Part shown: positions 61,838-64,000 of the stretch, piece by piece
Numbering within the stretch: position 1 is the stretch's first letter
Layout of the letters: every line of letters starts with the position of its first letter
Origin: Streptomyces sclerotialus
Lineage (GTDB): Bacteria > Actinomycetota > Actinomycetes > Streptomycetales > Streptomycetaceae
NCBI RefSeq assembly: GCF_040907265.1
Contig: NZ_JBFOHP010000002.1
Coordinates: 6,572,001-6,636,000, forward strand
Direction: 5' to 3'
Length of the DNA stretch: 64,000 nt
Program-made: the position numbers and the translations under genes
Notes under the pieces: generated by a model
Told to the model about the DNA's origin: nothing
Databases searched by the model: none
The model's input: the letters and a program-made list of their open reading frames with translations, nothing else

Positions 61838-62707
61838 ATGACGGATCTCGACCTTCGGCTGGTGCGCTACTTCACCACCGTCGCGTCACATCTGCACTAC
61901 GGCCGAGCCGCGGCCGAACTGCACATCGCGCAGCCGTCGCTGAGCCGGCAGATCAGCCGGCTCGAGGCCCAGGTGGGTGCGCGGCTTTTCGACCGGACGC
62001 GACAAGGCACGCGGCTCACCGAAGCGGGTGAGGCCTTCCTCCCCCACGCACGCGCCTTGGTGCGCTCGGCCCAGCAGGCCACGGCCGCCGCCCGGGCCGC
62101 CGCGCGGCCCACCCGGATCACCGTCGGCTACACCGCGGGCCTGATCGTCACCCCGGTGGTGCGGAACCTGCGGCATCAACACCCCGACGCCGATGTACGC
62201 ACGCTGCACCTGAAGTGGAACGAGCCGCGCGAGGCCCTGCTCGACCGGCGGGTCGACGCGGCGATCACCCGGCTGCCGCTGCAGAGCGACGGCCTGGACG
62301 TGACGGTTCTCTACAACGAGCCGAAGATGCTGCTCGTACCGGTCGGACACCGGCTGGCGGGCAAGGAGTCGGTCACGCTCGACGACATCGAGGGCGAGCC
62401 GATCCCCCGCTTCCCGGATCCGGAATGGGACGCGTACTGGCGCATCGACCCGCGGCCGGGAGGCCGCCCCGCACCCGACGGACCCTCGGTCGAGACCATC
62501 GAGGACAAGCTCGAATACATAGCCGCCGGGCAGGCCGTGGCCATCATCCCGGCCGCCCTGCACACCGGCGGCAACCGACCCGACCTCACCGCCATCCCGC
62601 TGCACGGCGTCGAACCGAGCCACATCGTCGTGGCAACCCGGGCCGCGGACAGCAGCCGACTGGTGGCCGCGTTCCGCATGTCGGCCGTGACTGCCTTAAG
62701 CGGTTGA
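61838..62707 (+). CDS. LysR family transcriptional regulator
   Basis: 289 residues. The N-terminal helix-turn-helix is standard: LVRYFTTVASHLHYGRAAAE, LHIAQPSLSRQISRLEAQVG, LFDRTRQGTRLTEAG. The effector domain (about 90-285) starts RITVGYTAGL. It is divergent from the SnoaL-SDR-hydrolase operon and by the usual LysR logic activates it in response to a small molecule. Its stop abuts the second IS fragment. Confidence 0.92.
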   Translation: MTDLDLRLVRYFTTVASHLHYGRAAAELHIAQPSLSRQISRLEAQVGARLFDRTRQGTRLTEAGEAFLPHARALVRSAQQATAAARAAARPTRITVGYTAGLIVTPVVRNLRHQHPDADVRTLHLKWNEPREALLDRRVDAAITRLPLQSDGLDVTVLYNEPKMLLVPVGHRLAGKESVTLDDIEGEPIPRFPDPEWDAYWRIDPRPGGRPAPDGPSVETIEDKLEYIAAGQAVAIIPAALHTGGNRPDLTAIPLHGVEPSHIVVATRAADSSRLVAAFRMSAVTALSG

Positions 62708-62792
62708 TCACCTCAGAGGCTTGTTGATCCGCTGCAGCTTGCGGCCTTCCTCCATACTCGCCGGCCGGACGAACGCGCTCGCTCGACGTCCC
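62706..62792 (-). pseudogene. N-terminal fragment of an IS630-family transposase
   Basis: From GTG 62792, with GGAGG 5 nt upstream, the frame encodes VGRRASAFVRPASMEEGRK then LQRIN, the usual start of this transposase group, and is cut off after about 28 residues at the LysR junction. Confidence 0.7.
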
Positions 62793-62884
62793 ACGACCAC
62801 CTCCAAGATCAGGTCCTGAAGCCGGTCTGCTGACCGACGGCAGGCACGTCGATTGTCCGGTCAACAATGTGAGACGAGCCACTA
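62706..62884 (-). mobile_element. IS630-family remnant, left end with transposase 5' part
   Basis: Read from 62884 leftward, TAGTGGCTCGTCTCACATTG and the following 20 bases match the left end of the copy at 59170 in about 32 of 40 positions, with the differences mostly transitions. It again sits at CTAG. The fragment ends where it meets the 3' end of the LysR gene. Confidence 0.72.
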
Positions 62885-63715
62885 GCGCCCCCACGTCGAC
62901 CGCAGCGTCACGCCGTACAGGGTGCGCAGCCTGCGCACCTCCCAGAAGGCCAGGGCGGTGACGGACAGCGGGCCGCCGAGGAGGAAGGGGAGGAAGACCT
63001 CGGGCGGAGCGACCACGTCGGGGCCGTCGACGAGCTGCACGACGAACAGCGACCAGACCAGGAGCGGGGAGAGCACCGGGGGCAGCAGCTCGTGGACGTC
63101 CGCGGTGCGGAAGCACGAGTTGAGGCCCCGGACGGCGGCCACGAGCGTGAAGCAGGCGGCCGAGACCAGTACCACCACGCACACGAGGCCGCCCAGGAGG
63201 AACAGCGCGGCCATGAACAGTCCGGTGAGCAGCGTGCCGACCGTGGTGCCGAAGAAGCCCCCGAAGACATCGTGCGCACCGATCATCGAGGTCGAGACGA
63301 CCTCGCCCCGCAGGACGGCGGACATCAGCCAGACCAGCCCTGCCCCCAGAGGCAGCGCGGCCAGCGCACGGAGCGGGCCGCCTACCCGGCGGGCGTACAT
63401 GCGGCCCAGCGGCTGCCGGGCGGCCAGACAGAACACGGTAACTCCCACCGTGCCGCTCACCAACAGGACACCGCACCCGAAGAGCAGGTTCAGTGCCTGG
63501 TCGAACAGGTAGTCGGCGCGCCCCTCGCGCAGCGGATACGTGAACAGCAGCCACGCCGTCGCCGCCAGCCCCAGCGCCGTACGGGCCACCCGGACCCGTG
63601 CGATCAGCGGGTCCTCGATCCGGTCGGGGCGGGTCGGGGTGGTCAGCGCGGCGGCAGCGGCGAAGGGGCCGGGTATCCCGGAACGGGCCGTACTGATGCG
63701 CTGCCGGACACTCAT
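62882..63715 (-). CDS. multi-spanning membrane protein of unknown function
   Basis: 277 residues from ATG 63715 (AGGGGGAT upstream). About six hydrophobic spans, for instance ALGLAATAWLLFTYPL, LLFGCGVLLVSGTVGVTVF, LLTGLFMAALFLLGGLVCVV and PLLVWSLFVVQLV. A soluble N-terminus of about 45 residues contains VRQRISTARSGIPGPFAAAA. No family recognised. The TAG stop at 62882-62884 is formed at the IS630 end, so the original C-terminus may have been different. Confidence 0.72.
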   Translation of the reverse strand: MSVRQRISTARSGIPGPFAAAAALTTPTRPDRIEDPLIARVRVARTALGLAATAWLLFTYPLREGRADYLFDQALNLLFGCGVLLVSGTVGVTVFCLAARQPLGRMYARRVGGPLRALAALPLGAGLVWLMSAVLRGEVVSTSMIGAHDVFGGFFGTTVGTLLTGLFMAALFLLGGLVCVVVLVSAACFTLVAAVRGLNSCFRTADVHELLPPVLSPLLVWSLFVVQLVDGPDVVAPPEVFLPFLLGGPLSVTALAFWEVRRLRTLYGVTLRSTWGR

Positions 63716-63858
63716 GTGCCATCCCCCTGTTGTGCTCCGCGGCGCCCCCGGCTCCCGTCGGCCCGGGTGCCGTGGCGTGTCTCCCCGTACGCCGCCCGCC
63801 ACCGGTGGGCGACTCGTCACCCTAGACGATCACCGTCCCGTGGGCGCCGGAAGTGTGG

Positions 63859-64000
63859 TCAGAGCAGCGTCAGCTGGGTGGCTCCGGACGCCGCGCCCGT
63901 GGGGCCGGCCGCGTCCGCCGGCCCGGCCTGTGCCGGTACCCGGTGGGCCGGGCGAGGCGTGATGCGGCGGTGCGCCGCGGCGCGTGCGGGGCCGATGCCG
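63859..64000 (-). CDS. C-terminal end of an unidentified protein (5' part outside window)
   Basis: A leftward frame is open from the window end to TGA at 63859, ending SGATQLTLL. Nearly every third position is G or C, as in the real genes here, but 46 codons without a motif are too few to name a family. It could be a non-coding open frame by chance. Confidence 0.35.
   Translation of the reverse strand, partial: GIGPARAAAHRRITPRPAHRVPAQAGPADAAGPTGAASGATQLTLL

Overview
The window is a very GC-rich, densely coded stretch of what looks like a Streptomyces (or closely related actinomycete) chromosome. The evidence is near-universal G/C at third codon positions, GTG/TTG starts behind AGGAGG-like sites, a run of ATGA overlaps, an F420-type oxidoreductase, and a block (pssA, psd, acyl-CoA dehydrogenase, MaoC, lyase, meaA, ccr) whose order I recall from other Streptomyces chromosomes. 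No tRNA, rRNA or CRISPR array was seen.

Layout. 1-24762 is the right end of a biosynthetic gene cluster cut by the window edge. It holds a 3'-partial trans-acyltransferase/PfaD enoylreductase gene, a 5234-residue AT-less polyketide synthase with three modules (KS-KR-ACP, KS-DH-KR-ACP, KS-DH-KR-cMT-ACP-ER) and no thioesterase, an O-methyltransferase and an MFS pump, all rightward. A convergent leftward operon follows: two-component ABC exporter, cytochrome P450, F420-dependent LLM oxidoreductase. The cluster ends in a scar of gene remnants at 24950-25280.

25382-45258 is mostly housekeeping and accessory metabolism: lipoate ligase, sirtuin, a complete peptide ABC importer with a co-transcribed gamma-glutamyltransferase, a TetR/methyltransferase pair with a well-formed operator, an inositol-monophosphatase-type enzyme, a CrtI-like FAD oxidoreductase, a macrodomain protein, AlkA-Ada and Ogt alkylation repair proteins, Nudix, a small secreted protein, a frameshifted ADP-ribosylglycohydrolase and glycerate kinase.

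45494-56387 is lipid and CoA metabolism: phosphatidylserine synthase and decarboxylase, then a five-gene operon matching the ethylmalonyl-CoA pathway (ccr, ethylmalonyl-CoA mutase, CitE-like lyase, MaoC hydratase, acyl-CoA dehydrogenase), a TetR regulator and a tandem-duplicated 3-hydroxyacyl-CoA dehydrogenase. The pathway makes ethylmalonyl-CoA and methylmalonyl-CoA, which are polyketide precursors, but it lies far from the PKS and is probably core metabolism.

56720-64000 holds a HEAT-repeat protein, an acetyltransferase, an SDR and a MerR regulator. Next comes a segment of about 3.7 kb bounded by two broken, oppositely oriented IS630-family copies, carrying a divergent LysR / SnoaL-SDR-hydrolase locus, then a membrane protein and the tail of a gene leaving the window. 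Two genes (ADP-ribosylglycohydrolase, alpha/beta hydrolase) are each broken by one missing base in a five-base G/C run, which may be biological or a sequencing artefact.
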